64,000 nt of DNA, from the NCBI GenBank assembly GCA_022702545.1, contig JAHRBC010000001.1:7750001-7814000 (forward strand), written 5' to 3'. Below the pieces are notes generated by a model, which did not search any database, was not told where the DNA came from, and saw only the letters and a program-made list of their open reading frames with translations. Made by a program: the position numbers and the translations under genes. The stretch's first letter is position 1; every line of letters starts with the position of its first letter. Source of the DNA: Phycomyces nitens. Taxonomy: Eukaryota; Mucoromycota; Mucoromycetes; Mucorales; Phycomycetaceae. Below are positions 50,468 to 62,159 of the stretch, in pieces.

Positions 50468-50978
50468 ATGGATGCTGAATTGATGGCAACCCTCGATAGC
50501 ATGTAATGTGGTCCTCTAAAAAATAAATAAAGGAATCTTTTTTAAAACAAAATCGGATTGTACGCTTACCCTTTGCTGTAGAGCCAATAAGGATGGCGTA
50601 AAAGGTGTTCTCCTAGCAGACGACACGGGCTTATGTTTGGGAGGTGAGACATGATAACTCCAACTTGATTCCTCTGCTAATGATCTGGAATCAAGCGCGT
50701 GGAATTGCAAAGCCTGCTGCATCTGCCTTTGTTGCTTCTATTGCCAACACTGCCCTTGAACTCAGCGAGAGGGGCGAAACAGAAGACAAGTCTCAATATC
50801 CCACCATTCATCTCGAATATGAACATCAGTAAGTTTGTATATTGAAACATGATTTAGTGATTGTGAATATAGATATAGATACAAGTGTATGCACATATTA
50901 TTTTACTGACTATAATGATACTTTAGCAAGTTAATCATTCGCAATGAAGGTGCTTTTACACTTGCAATCTTCACCTAA
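50468..50978 (+). CDS. LAMTOR5: LAMTOR5/HBXIP-like Ragulator subunit
   Basis: Four exons: 50468-50502, 50582-50643, 50696-50828, 50927-50978, giving 93 aa, close to human LAMTOR5 (91 aa). All junctions are GT-AG and phase-consistent. The protein reads as one roadblock-type domain: KGVLLADDTGLCLGARGIA corresponds to the VLCTDSQGLNLGCRG region, a helix follows (AASAFVASIANTALELSE), then YPTIHLEYEHHKLIIRNEGA matches the terminal beta strands ([20 protein letters not shown]). In animals the protein is part of Ragulator, which anchors Rag GTPases and TORC1 to lysosomes; yeast EGO counterparts are much more diverged. Its stop is 93 bp from the convergent SRAP gene. Confidence 0.85.
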
Positions 50979-51021
50979 CAAATCTACATCACCGTGGGCA
51001 GTAACAAAGACAAGAAACTCT

Positions 51022-51052
<31 letters not shown>
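51022..51052. repeat. (TTCT)n microsatellite
   Basis: About eight tandem TTCT/TTTC units lie between the convergent LAMTOR5 and SRAP genes, in the shared 3' region. Confidence 0.85.
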
Positions 51053-51053
<1 letters not shown>

Positions 51054-51071
51054 TTTTGGCTGGCTGGTCGA

Positions 51072-52312
51072 TTAGTCTACCCATTGCCCATAAACATCAT
51101 TGGATTGGTCTTCTTTCTTTTTGTTGACTGGTTCTTTTGATTGTTTCTTGTTTATATGGTCATCAGGGCCAGGAAGACCTGAATCTGACCCTGGTTCTGG
51201 TGAAAAGGTCCGTTTTCCAGTAGAACGCTGGATAGGCGAGAGGAAGCGAGCAATAGATCCTTTCTGTTGGTCAACCGGTACAATGGAATCGGGGGAGTCA
51301 TAGCCAACAGAGCCCATCTCGTTCTTGACTTGATAGCTGCGAAATTAAGAAGAGATGCCAACGTGTAAGAAAAGGAGGATTAAAAAGGCCAAAGACTACT
51401 TATGCATGCCCCCTTCAAGCTCTCTCCTTGGCTGTTTGGTTTTCATTTATTTATCTATTTACCTTTCCAAAGCGCCTTTAAAGGGGCGCATAATGGAAGC
51501 GAGTTTATCATCCCACGGTTGACCAGATAGCCAAGTCTTGACTGCTTCCGAGTTATTTTCGAGAATAACAGGCATGCGTGTATGAATTGATTGTAGTGAA
51601 GGGGCAGCAAAAGTAGTAACAATGGCACATGTCGATTGGACTCCTTGATGTGGTGTGAGTACAGCAAAAAAAAAGTAGATGGCTAGAATGGTTTACCGGA
51701 TATGTTGGATATATCATAAATTCCAGCCATAAGCATCAATTGTCTGTCTTTACGTCTTATGTAATATGGGGCCTTTTTCTTGGCTCCATGCTTCTTCCAT
51801 TCAAAAAAGCTAAAAGAGGTTAATTGACGATTATCGTCTCAAGATTTGGTTATATATGTATATTTATATATATGTATGTATACCCTTCTGCTACAACTAT
51901 ACACCGCCTCTTGTTCTTGGACTTGTCAAAAATGGTTGACCCTTCAATCAATGTCTTGTCTTGAACATTGATAGGCTTGGTCGCAAAAGATTAGAATTCT
52001 ACAAGACGTTAATGATAGTCTACCTGTATCTTGGGTGTCTTGGTGGCCCAATATGGAATAAATCCCCAGGTCTAGTACACAAAACAAGTTACAGGGAGTC
52101 CAAAACTGTGTACAATCAGCCTTTACCATGCTGTCAAGAGTGACATCTCCTATGCTGTTTAAATAAGCAACTACTATCTTTTGATGAGGCGAAATATTGT
52201 ATCTTTCCTGCGAGTCTTGCAATTTAGATTCTAGAGTTGCCTGGACTCCACTCTCCTTTAATTTGGTTTGAATTTGGTGTATATCATACGGACAGGCAAA
52301 TCTACCACACAT
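51072..52312 (-). CDS. SRAP-domain protein (HMCES/YedK family)
   Basis: Six exons on the minus strand: 52127-52312, 52024-52071, 51884-51975, 51697-51809, 51463-51643, 51072-51336, giving 294 aa. The protein starts MCGRF, so Cys2 becomes N-terminal after Met removal and can form the thiazolidine link to abasic sites. Other SRAP residues are present: Asn81 in PINVQDKT, Glu108 in AEGFFEW and His167 in HTRMPV. The family shields abasic sites in single-stranded DNA at replication forks. The C-terminal tail after about residue 220 is divergent; KGSIARFLSP resembles a PCNA-interacting peptide, which fits fork localisation but is inference. The first intron follows DSM and the family motif TWGFIPYW starts the second exon. 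Confidence 0.92.
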
Positions 52313-52424
52313 TGTTGATAGAGAGAAAGAGAAAGAGAAAGAGATAAAAAGGGCTTGAAAAATAAAATATTTACAATACATATACACAAAAAACCGATTG
52401 CTCATATTGAATCTCAATTTTATT

Positions 52425-55400
52425 TTACTTTTTTAATGTTCGCTGTTTTTCTGCGTGTTCAACCAGTTTCTTCTCGACAAACATGCCCTGTAAAAGTGTT
52501 TAGTTTAGTACTCATTATGATCTTTTGCTAGCCGTATATTACCTTTCTCTTTCGAACTGTCTCCATGTACTTCTTGGCCAAATTCTCTCTGTCGGCCTTT
52601 TCTCCCAAGTCCTCCAACTCTTCTTCAGTGGTAGGAACCCAGAATGGATTCTCATTCATCATTTCAAATCTACAATAACAGCCAGTCAGTCTTGTTCTTA
52701 AATCCAACTAATATTCTCATCGCATACCCGCTAAACACAAGCTGTGGACTGGCGGCACCCGAAGTTCTCTTGCGGATTTCTTTAAAAAAAAGTGTCAATC
52801 ATCCAAAGCTTTACAGACATACACATGGCTGCAATTTACCATCAGAGAAACCGAAACTCTCGATAACAGGCAGCAAAGAATGGATTTGCCAGAACTGGGT
52901 ACCATCTTTGAGATCTTCTGAAACAATCTTTCCTTTGCGCTTGGAGATAACACCATATACTTTACCAAGTACCTCGGCTACAACACATCAACACATTATA
53001 CAAATATTCACAGAATACATTCCAAAGTCCCCCTTTTTTTTTTACCTGAAGCCTGGATATCACAAGTATACATTGCCAACCAAAGACGAGGAGACCAATC
53101 AAGGAATCCTTGGCGGCATGCTTCTTTCATGGCAGAGATCACTTGTCCCTGGATAAGGCCCAGACGGGATCTCACTATAGAACAAATACCCACAGTTTAA
53201 TATATACACCCATTTATCTTTAGATAAGAATCTTACCTTCAATTGGTTCACCATGACTATCTACCATCTCATTTTTATTCACCACAACGTCCTGGACAAT
53301 ATAGCAAACACCAGTGACAGGCTCAGCACACAGGGGACCAGTCAATGTAGAGAGTTGGAAACCAGTGTGGATGTGGAAATCAACATCAAGAATGCTCAGA
53401 GCAGCATCCTTTCCTTCTACCTTGAGGACCTCATCTGCATGGTCCTCTGCTATACCTGACCCATCCTCTCTGGCCTCTGTTCCATCTACATTGAAGAACG
53501 ATTTACGAATATAACCAGGTACACGGTTTACCAACAAATTTGATCCGATTCTTCTTGGTCCAAAAGCCCAAATCCTATTTTATATAAAATATAATCAATC
53601 ATTACTCACCATCATCAATGAACCAAACCCAAATAAACACTACTTACTGGTCAACAATTCCATCCCACAACTGTGCGAACGGGCCACCTTCCTTGCGTGC
53701 TTCTTCAAACTCGTGCTTGAGCATCTCCTGGAATTCTTTGGCACCAAAGATCTTTTCTGCCTTTTCGAGAGGTTCGTCTCTTGTCACAGTAACTTCTTCC
53801 TCGTCGTCTTCCTGACCATCATTGGAGCGTTTTGCCTTTTTCTTTTCCAGCTTTTGCTCAACAATGGACTTGATTGTTGCTGCATTTGCAGTCAAGAAGG
53901 CAGTTACACGTGTTGGGAGAGGTACAGCACGTAGCTTCAAAGTAATAAACTTGGTCTGAGTTCTGACTTCAAGTGTACCGCGAGGAAGGACAACATTGTC
54001 TTTTTCCTTGTTTGGCGGCAGATCTATATATTAAGCCCACCCCAACAAGATCGTTTAATATTAAAAAAAAAAAGACTCTAGAGAATATTAAATGTTTTTG
54101 TGTACTTGCCTGCGCTAACGATACTTTCACGGAAAGGAACAATGGGTTCAGAGGCATGAATCTCAATCTTTGCAAAACGCTCTTTCAGGTCACGCAAGCA
54201 TCGCTAGAGAAATGGCTGTTTAGATAAAATCATGTGATTGCCTGTGATTTACCTCCAAGTGAAGTTCACCAGCTGTTAGGATAACATGCTCTCCGGTCTC
54301 TTGAAGAAGAACCTGGACACAGGGATCGGCCTGGTTCAAAAGACGAAGACCTTCGACAAGCTTATCCATTTCAGCTAAATATATATATATAAATAAAAAA
54401 ATAAAAAAAATTGGGGGGAGGATATGTATGATTAAACATTCTAATTGGATTCTTACTGGGATCTTCTGGCTCGAGTGCAACACGAACAATGGGTGCCTGC
54501 TCTAACCGGACTCCGGCCATGTTCTTGACTCCGTCCAGGGTGCTTGCCAGAGTACCATTCTTCAAAATATGGCCTTCTAGTCCACCAATACCAAACACGT
54601 TACCAGCCGACACTTCGGACAGCATCTCAAGCTCACGTCCCATAATCAGGTAAAGGCTTTGGACCGTAATTTCGGTGACATATCGCTTGGGGTATTTTGG
54701 ATCGTACTTGGGGCCCATGACATAAAGCTTCTGGCCTACACGGATGGTGCCTGAATACAAACGAGCAAACCCGATCAAATGCTCTCCTTTGGGATCCTCC
54801 AACTCTGGTTCAACGTCTTCAAGAGTTAATTCCTGAACCAGCTTATCCATGTCGAGAGGAATGCCATTTTCAGCATTTGCTGATTCAGTAGCCTGTGATG
54901 CCCTTAAAGCACGCTGCTGACGACCTCTTTCTCTCATTTCTTCAGCTGTCATTTGTTTACGTCTGTTCTCAGGAAGTTGGTCTGCTGGAATGGCAAACAT
55001 CTTGCTGACATAGGCCACTACTGGTGCTTCTGGCGAGGAATCGCAACTATAAAGTGCTCTTTCAACATCATTTGTGGGTTCAAGGGGTTCACTGTCATTT
55101 TGTTGGATTTCTGGGTAGAGCATCTTGGGCAAGCGAATACGCTGTGCCTCTTTAGGAGGAGGAAGCTGGCCAATAATAGCCAGTAGAATACAAGTAGACA
55201 ATGGCAACCATTGGAAAAATATGGCAGCCAAAAGGATCTGAGGGTCTCGAGACTTTAGGTCGCGTGGAAGGATTTTGAGATTGAGTGCATTGACAATCTT
55301 TTCTGTACGCTCGCGATCACTTTTTTTTGTTTTGTTTGGCTTCTTGGTCAATTAAACTGGTATACTTATTGATCGAGACTTACTGTTGAACCATTACACT

Positions 55401-56690
55401 GTCATAAACAGCCCAGATGTTCTCGAGTACGAATTGGACAAACATGGTCTTTAGGTTGCGACCCTTGAGATACTTCTGCTGAATTACACGCTTTGTCTTT
55501 GGGTCAAAATAATAGTCACCCCAGAGACATTTTTGCAAGGCGGTTTCGTTAAACCCGAGCTTTTTGGCATAAATGGTAGCAAACTGCTGCACTCTTTAAA
55601 GTATATCCGTGTGAGAACATTGTCATACAAGTCTTGTTACTGCCAAGATGGGTTATATGTATGTACCTGAATGCCCAGCCGTCAATTGCACTTGAGAATA
55701 TGACATTGCCTTTGGATGGATCAAAGTAAATGTCTGAATCATCGCGTTCCTCCATACTCCAGTCGTATGTCTTTCCGGCAACCGACTCTGCTTCTTCCTC
55801 TTCCTTTGTTCGCTTCAATTTATCGGCTTCCATTTTTCTTGCTTCATCTTCCATCCAATCTCCGGTAAAGAACGTTGCCATGATGGCATTGGTCTGTTCG
55901 AGAATCTTGTTTAGATGAAGATAAGCTTCTTGAGGAGTCAACTTCAATTCAACAATTAAACGATCCATCTTGTTGAGCACCAATACAGGCCGGACTTTAT
56001 CGATCCATGCTTGGCGCAAAACATTGATAGTCTGGCAGACGATTATACAGAAATTAATTCCAATCAAGGTTGATTTATATCTCTATATTACCTGAGTGCA
56101 CACTCCTTCTACCACATCAATAAGAACCAGACCACCATCACATAGACGAGAAGCAGTAGATACTTCAGAAGAAAAGTCGACATGGCCAGGAGAATCGATC
56201 AAGTTAATCAAATATTCACTTGTAACTTGCTTTGGTTGATCTGTACGGGTTGACATTTGGTTTTATTATTTTTGATGATTGGATTTAAAAGCCCACAGAC
56301 CAGATCAAGGCAAAATAAATAAATAAAAATAAATAAATGCTTAATTGTGTTTGTGTGCCTAGCTTTCTCTTTCAAACCATCCTCTCTCTCTCTTTTTGGG
56401 TGGTAGTTCACTGACTAACCTTCTTCCTCGGATTTGACTGCCTTTACTAGTTTAAAGTAGAGACTGATCGCACTGGATTCCATGGTAATACCACGCTCTT
56501 GTTCGTCAGGTCTTGAGTCAAGGTAACGGATCTTGCCTGCCATTTTTGAAGAAATAATTCCATTGGTAGCAAGAAGTGAATCGGAAAGGGTTGTTTTGCC
56601 ATGATCAACATGAGCCAAAATACAGATGTTTCTAATATTCCGGGAGTTTTTCTGTAGCGCAGAGAGTTGTGATGAAGTAATGGCTGGCAT
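52425..56690 (-). CDS. EFL1: Elongation factor-like GTPase EFL1 (Ria1)
   Basis: Fourteen exons on the minus strand: 56420-56690, 56092-56240, 55667-56031, 55384-55593, 54457-55319, 54253-54374, 54110-54203, 53648-54023, 53237-53574, 53046-53174, 52840-52977, 52728-52779, 52543-52669, 52425-52487, giving 1098 aa. GTPase motifs are G1 AHVDHGKTT (26-34), G3 DSPGHVD (106-112) and G4 NKMD (160-163). Domain II follows, with the EFL1-type charged insertion. Domains III-V include [26 protein letters not shown] and the C-terminal [20 protein letters not shown]. The length and insertion distinguish it from EF-2. Known role: with SBDS, removes eIF6/Tif6 from pre-60S subunits in the cytoplasm. Intron 7 begins with GC (G|GCAAGT). 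The start is ATG 56690; the frame continues upstream only to a TTG. Exon 5 acceptor (55319) was chosen by phase and family alignment. Confidence 0.93.
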
Positions 56691-59600
56691 GTTAACAATG
56701 AATGACAACTCCTTGTCTTGTTACGAAACTTGACTTTTGTACTTGAGCGGAATTTGTATTAAAAAAGTTCCTTTGCTGCGGAACACCATTAAAATTAGCA
56801 ATAAAAAATACGAGTCACAAGAGCAAAATGAGATTTTTCGAATATGTAATGAAACTGGGTTGGTTTAGGTGTCTAGCATGGCAGCAAGGCCAAGAGAGAG
56901 AGAGAGAGAGAGAGAGAAATAAAGGAAGACATGTATGATCACATAAGGGTGTATGAATCATCAGAGCGATGTATTCTGTCAGACTAGGTCTAGTGTCAAA
57001 AATGGGTAGCTCATAAAGAGTATGCATTTTAGAGCATTGGTCTTTTGCAGTGGCTACTTGTACTGTTGCCAGTTGTCTCTTTATAATTGCCAACTTTATT
57101 CAAGCAAACAGCCAACAGCTGGATCAGAATATTACGAAAAGGTTGCAAATATCAATTAAAGATAATTTGAAATATGTATATATATATATTTATGTAATCA
57201 AGTTTTTATATGGATAGTTTTATCCAACGTCTTTGATTATTTCATAACAATAGATATATCGCTGTAAAAAAGGTGCGAGTGAATTTGAACTATGTAGGCA
57301 TTGCAAAACTTTGACAGGATGTATCCAACTAGTAACTCCAGTCCAAACTTTCTTGAATTGACCGTTCTATAGCCATAACATCCGACTTTTTTTTCTTTTT
57401 CTTTCGTTGGAGCATTTACTTGTGTAACTAATCAACCGCATAATTAACGCATCAAAAACCTCTAATTTTGTTTAGACCTTTGTATTTTTCACTGGTCATA
57501 TTTTATTCATTCTGTATACCTCACTCCCAAAATTCTTGATTAACCATGTCGAATCATTAGTATTCAAAATATTCTTTTTTGGAGGCTTAATTAATCCAAT
57601 TCTTATTACTTGCCAAGGACAATATACAAAAAAAATAGCATTGCTGTAAACTCTTGTTTACGTGGTATTAGTTTAAGAGAATAATACAAGTAATAGCTCG
57701 AGTTAATGATGTCCGGGACCAATACACTTAAGAGCGCACCTATCTATTACTCTTATTTATATTACCCATTTCATATTTACAATTATTTTTTTTTGGCTAT
57801 AATCTCTGCAGTCTGTACGCTACGTGAGACTAAAAGCACTGACCCTATTTTTTTAAAAATAAATAAATAAATATTGAGAGTATTATGGCATAAAAGCAAC
57901 CCTGACAGGTTTATAAGGGAGTACCCCAAAGGTGTTTAAAAATATATTGGAAATTTATATTCGGCATACAACACGAGATGTAAGCTATCCGAGAGCATTA
58001 GTTATTATGATATAAAAATCAACCCAAAAAAAAACATCTTTTGTGCTACTTTTGTACAGGCAAGATTTGCAAATAAAGGTTAATACTATTCTCAACTCTT
58101 GCACTGTTGAGCTTATGGATTATATATTGCACCTAAACGAATAATAAAACTCTTTAAAGAAGTATACCCTACATTTTAAAACTTTAGCCGAGCATGATAA
58201 ATGTAATATTCATGTTTCTATTAATAATAGGAAATTCAAAGGTCAGTATCTAGATTGTCTGATACAAGTCCAAGAATCAGCCAAGCAAACTAGCATGGAT
58301 ATATATGATATAAAGTAAGATTTTCTGCTTGTCTTTGATAAAAAAAAAACAATCCTATAGTGGCAGAAAAAATAATAGAGGTACCAATTCACAGAATCAT
58401 ATATACATACATATAATACATTCAAATAACTCTAATCCAAAGTACTTTGCACATGTCTTCATCAGCCGGAATAAAAGAAAATGTGTATTGTATGCATAAA
58501 AGCAGCACCCCCTAATCTTCTTTTAATTTATGGCTACATCTCAAAGTAAAAAACTCAAAGTCAAACAGGTTTTTCAAGCATGTAAATACTTGCTCTTGTA
58601 ATATTCTGCTCGCACAGTAGACATATGTATATTGCTACAAATAATATCTGACATTATAATCCAGAGTCTCTAAACCCTTTGTAAATTACATTAATCTACA
58701 GATTCTATTATTTAGAAAACTATGATTTTCAACATACGTTCAAGTACAGACTAACGAATCTCTTGCAAACAACTCTTGTACAAAGTTTGGACACAAATTC
58801 ATCATGGCTATGGGAAATGCGTATGTTGCCACAAGAAATCATTAATCAATTTGTTGTGGTATTATGAGAAATAAGCTTGTAAATAATACGTTCAATACAC
58901 TTGCCGTTGATAGATACAGGGCATCAAATACTTGGCTTGTCTGACGATCTATTTTTTTTTCCAAAAAAAAAATTTAAGAATATAATAAACCCAGGCTCTC
59001 ATTATAAATCATGCAGAATAAGATTTGTCATGGCCTCTTGACACATTTTGTCCAACATAATCGTAGATTAAAACATATTAAATAATTAACACATTAAAAG
59101 TGTATTAAGCAATACATGTTTCCACGCAACTTGTTTAGATGTAAAAAAACATAGAAGCGACTAGAAAGGGTATTCTCCCGACACTCTATCCAATAGATAT
59201 ATCAAAAAAGTCTCGATATACCTTTTTATTATATTTTTCTGTGATCTGATAAAGATAATTATATAAATTTTTAAATTTTTTAAAAAAATAATAATAATGA
59301 TAATAATAATTTTTTATTTGACTCTTGTCTATTTTTGTATCTTGTAATTTAAATATACCCTTTTTTTTTTATCTTTATGATTATATTTGTACTTGTTTTT
59401 TTTTATTGATATATACTTGAAATATAATTATATTTTTGCAATACTTGGCATCAAATAATAAATAATAAATAAATAATTAAAAATTGTACAAATATTTTTA
59501 AAATTGTACAAATAAAGTTGAAATAAATTGATTTCAAATTGAAATATATCTATTTAAACTTTTATAAACCATCTAAAATATAGTATAAAGGCTAATACAT

Positions 59601-59739
59601 CTGATAGATAGCAAATTGAATATAGGTACTACATTATTTTAGCTATATTTTTTGCATTTCAAAGCTTAAATTTGTACTGCTTTCATGTGCATCAATGTTT
59701 GGATCAACACTAGTTTAAAAACAAAAAAGCACGTGATTA
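56691..59739. other. Long AT-rich gene-free region
   Basis: About 3 kb with no supportable gene on either strand. It contains an (AG)n tract at about 56897-56919 upstream of EFL1, and extreme A/T runs at 59225-59530. It reads like heterochromatin-like or decayed intergenic DNA. The EFL1 promoter occupies the first few hundred bases. Confidence 0.55.
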
Positions 59740-59812
59740 GCTTCCGTGGCGCAATTGGCAGCGCGTCTGACTGTTAATCAGGAGGTTGGTGGTTCGAGCC
59801 CACCCGGGAGCG
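59740..59812 (+). tRNA. tRNA-Asn (anticodon GTT)
   Basis: A 73-nt cloverleaf without intron. The acceptor stem is GCTTCCG/CGGGAGC with one G-U pair and discriminator G. The D arm is GCGC-loop-GCGC, the anticodon stem is TCTGA/TCAGG with loop CTGTTAA (anticodon GTT), the variable loop is AGGTT, and the T arm is GGTGG-TTCGAGC-CCACC. CCA is not encoded. A TTTT run about 16 nt downstream can act as the Pol III terminator. A CACGTG E-box lies immediately upstream (59730-59735). Confidence 0.97.
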
Positions 59813-60296
59813 ATAAGGTTACAATCATTTTGGAAGTGCCATTCGGCTAAATAATTAGCCAGGACAATTTGATCTATTCTTGTGTGCTTTTTTTGAATAA
59901 ACTATATTAAGCATGAATGTTGAATAAGATTGAGATTAAAAGTTGTTTTTATATATATAAATATATATACATTCTGCTTCCACGTTTGAAAGTTTAAATA
60001 GAAATTAAAGTAGCTTGGTGATATACACGCATGGATCAGACTATTTTTGAGAGTGACATATGAAGAGCTTAGTTTTGAGGACATGTTTGCTGACCAACCC
60101 AAAGGCATCAAAAAAAGAACAAAAAAAAATTCAGACTGGTCTCACGTGAAAATCTGCCAGACTTTCTCCCGAGTAACCCGACTTGAGATTGAAACTCAAC
60201 AGAGCTCACCCGTTTATTCGATCGTTTTTGTTCCTTATTTTGTTTTTAAAGGTGGCTTCCCTCCTCTTTCTTCTTGCTCAATTCATTTCCTTGAAC
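59813..60296. other. Promoter region of the OPI1-like gene
   Basis: It has an AT-rich first part and a more balanced 5' flank. A short ATG-initiated frame at 60031-60063 ends quickly and could be an upstream ORF. CACGTGAAAA lies at 60143-60152. No gene seen. Confidence 0.5.
60143..60152. promoter_or_regulatory. ICRE-like E-box CACGTGAAAA
   Basis: CACGTGAAAA, 145 bp before the OPI1-like ATG, shares its ten bases exactly with one of the two elements before the Ino4-like gene. In reverse it is TTTTCACGTG, the core of the inositol/choline-responsive element in CACGTG form. A role in a feedback loop is inferred. Confidence 0.5.
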
Positions 60297-61241
60297 ATGC
60301 TTACTCCACCCACAGCAGACAATCGAAGCCGGCCGCATTCCCACTCACGATCGACGTCGCCTATCCGTGCAGCACCCTACCACACAATGAAGAAGCCTCA
60401 TCATGCGGTTATCAATTCATCACAAAGCAAGTGGCAACAACTAGTTGTCGGTGCCAGTTCTGCAGCTGGCACCACAGCAGCCGTGGTGAGCGAAGAATCG
60501 ATGAAGTGCCTAAAGTACTGCCTCAGCTGGCTTCAGTACGCCGTCCAACACATTGAACAACAAATGACCCTTTTGCGCAACTTCCTCGTCTCACTCGCAA
60601 CCGCCCAATCATCCTCAACATCTCTCTCAGCACCTGGCAATAAATCCAACACTCCCGCCCTGTCGTCAATCAAAAAAGACATTGTAGAAACCCTGCGCAA
60701 GGTCGTGGATGTGATCAGTCGATATGCTGGCACATCCTTGCCTCAACATGCAAAAGTAGCCGTTCGCGGCTTCATCCTCAATTTACCTGGTAGATGGGTA
60801 AGTTTGACTGGATCAAATAAGACGAAAAAAGGAAACTAACCCAATTATTAGGCTACCCTGAATGATATCCACTCCACAGCCACCTCTCCGGCAAGCTCCC
60901 CAATGCTCGGACCTCGGATCCACGATGGCTGCGATATGAATGGCCTTCCACGCGTTGGAAACAAACGTCAGGAAGAAACAGCCATTCGACTCCTCACATT
61001 TGGCCAAGAGTCCGTCGATATGCTGCAATCAATCTCGAGTGTGTTTTCAGAAACAGTCGAACGTGCCGAACTGTGGCTGGATCGCCTCAGATTGGTGCGC
61101 GTTCCAGGCATCAGTGCTGCCGAACAGGACGATAAACGGACTGAGAATGACCTTGATAGCGTGCGTCTGCCGCCAATCCGCACCCTTGATCCACCCCAGT
61201 ACTCGTTTGACCGGACTGAGAAGATGGACCTGGATCACTAA
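60297..61241 (+). CDS. Opi1-family transcriptional regulator
   Basis: Two exons: 60297-60797 and 60852-61241, giving 296 aa. The Opi1 signature lies near residues 44-100: QQLVVGASSAAGTTAAVVSE, then ESMKCLKYCLSWLQYAVQHI and EQQMTLLRNFLVSL, which in Opi1 proteins form a conserved helical core (family form AVSEESM..LKYCL.WLQYA..HI). A second conserved helix is IVETLRKVVDVISRYAG. The C-terminal half (ETAIRLLTFGQESVDMLQSI) is also typical. In yeast Opi1 represses phospholipid synthesis genes by acting on Ino2/Ino4 and senses phosphatidic acid at the ER. The start is the first in-frame ATG; the frame upstream opens only at a TTG. It is shorter than yeast Opi1 (404 aa). Confidence 0.88.
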
Positions 61242-61644
61242 TAACTGACTGCACTGCTCTTCCCATACTCGCATTTCTCATTACCTTATTTCCCCCCTTT
61301 CCTTTCCTTTTGCTTATTTCACATAATTCCCCCTTTTTGTCTTGCATCGTACTCAATATACTTGATAAAAATTAGTCGTGGTACCGAGAATATTTCTAGC
61401 CCCATATCAAACATATTCACAATCACATGAATTTCAGATATATATATATATATATATAACAAAAAAGCCGTTTTGGGGGTAGGACAGCCACGACACAGTA
61501 CTTGGGATCCATGAGAGAGATTAAAAGACATGTGAAGAAGTGGTCTGAGGTTGCACACCCCAAGATAAAGAAGACATTGGAAACTTGACGTCTGTTTGCT
61601 TATTTTGTATAAGCACTGTGCGCATGTATTTTATTATTTGATTA
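61242..61644. other. Convergent 3' region
   Basis: Shared 3' flank of the OPI1-like gene and the minus-strand Cys-rich gene. It has a pyrimidine-rich stretch at 61260-61340 and (TA)n at about 61438-61458. No gene seen. Confidence 0.5.
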
Positions 61645-62159
61645 TCAAAGATCAGACGCCTTTATAAAATTGCGCGGTGAATCGTACAGGACACCGTCGT
61701 AGGTATAGCTATAGACCCTTCTGTCATCCTTGCTGCCACCATACACAATCCAACCCCCACACTGCAGGCTGATGTGGACAGAAGGCCCACCAGAAGTGAT
61801 ATAGTCTTCTGTAATCTGGAGTGTGCATGAGAACAATGTGGCACATTTGTTGAGATTGCAGCTTACCAAAAGTGACGCTGTGGCATCCCTCTCTGGTCGG
61901 TCACAGCAATCTTCGTTGTCATATGGGCAGCAGCCATTATCCCCAGCACTCATCGACAATCGCTTGAAAGAACTGCAAACATGAGTATCATGTCTGAATT
62001 CTGTCCAACTTACGTGCTGTAACTGCCTAGTCTGACCTGGTCGGCCTGGATACTGATTGGCGTACCATCAGAGTTGTCGTTGTAGACACAGTAGCCATCT
62101 GCGCACCATACAATGGCCCACAAGAAGCACAGGAGCTGTAACAGGTGATATAATTGCAT
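61645..62159 (-). CDS. Secreted cysteine-rich protein of unknown function
   Basis: Exons on the minus strand: 62014-62159 and 61645-61972. The second is probably split by a further intron at 61816-61866 (51 nt, GTAAGC...CAG). With that intron the protein is 140 aa, without it 157 aa, both in frame. MQLYHLLQLLCFLWAIVWCADG is a clear signal peptide. The mature part contains CCPYDNEDCC. If the 51-nt segment is removed the mature part has six Cys, an even number suited to disulfides; if kept, nine. I recognise no domain. It may be a cell-wall or extracellular protein. Confidence 0.65.

Noticed and set aside
53644..53940. Separate small gene on the minus strand
   Set aside because: It is an internal exon of EFL1; the conserved protein continues in frame on both sides after splicing.
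61319..61558. Minus-strand open frame of 79 codons between OPI1 and the Cys-rich gene
   Set aside because: Low-complexity reading through (TA)n with no motif; more likely 3' UTR sequence.
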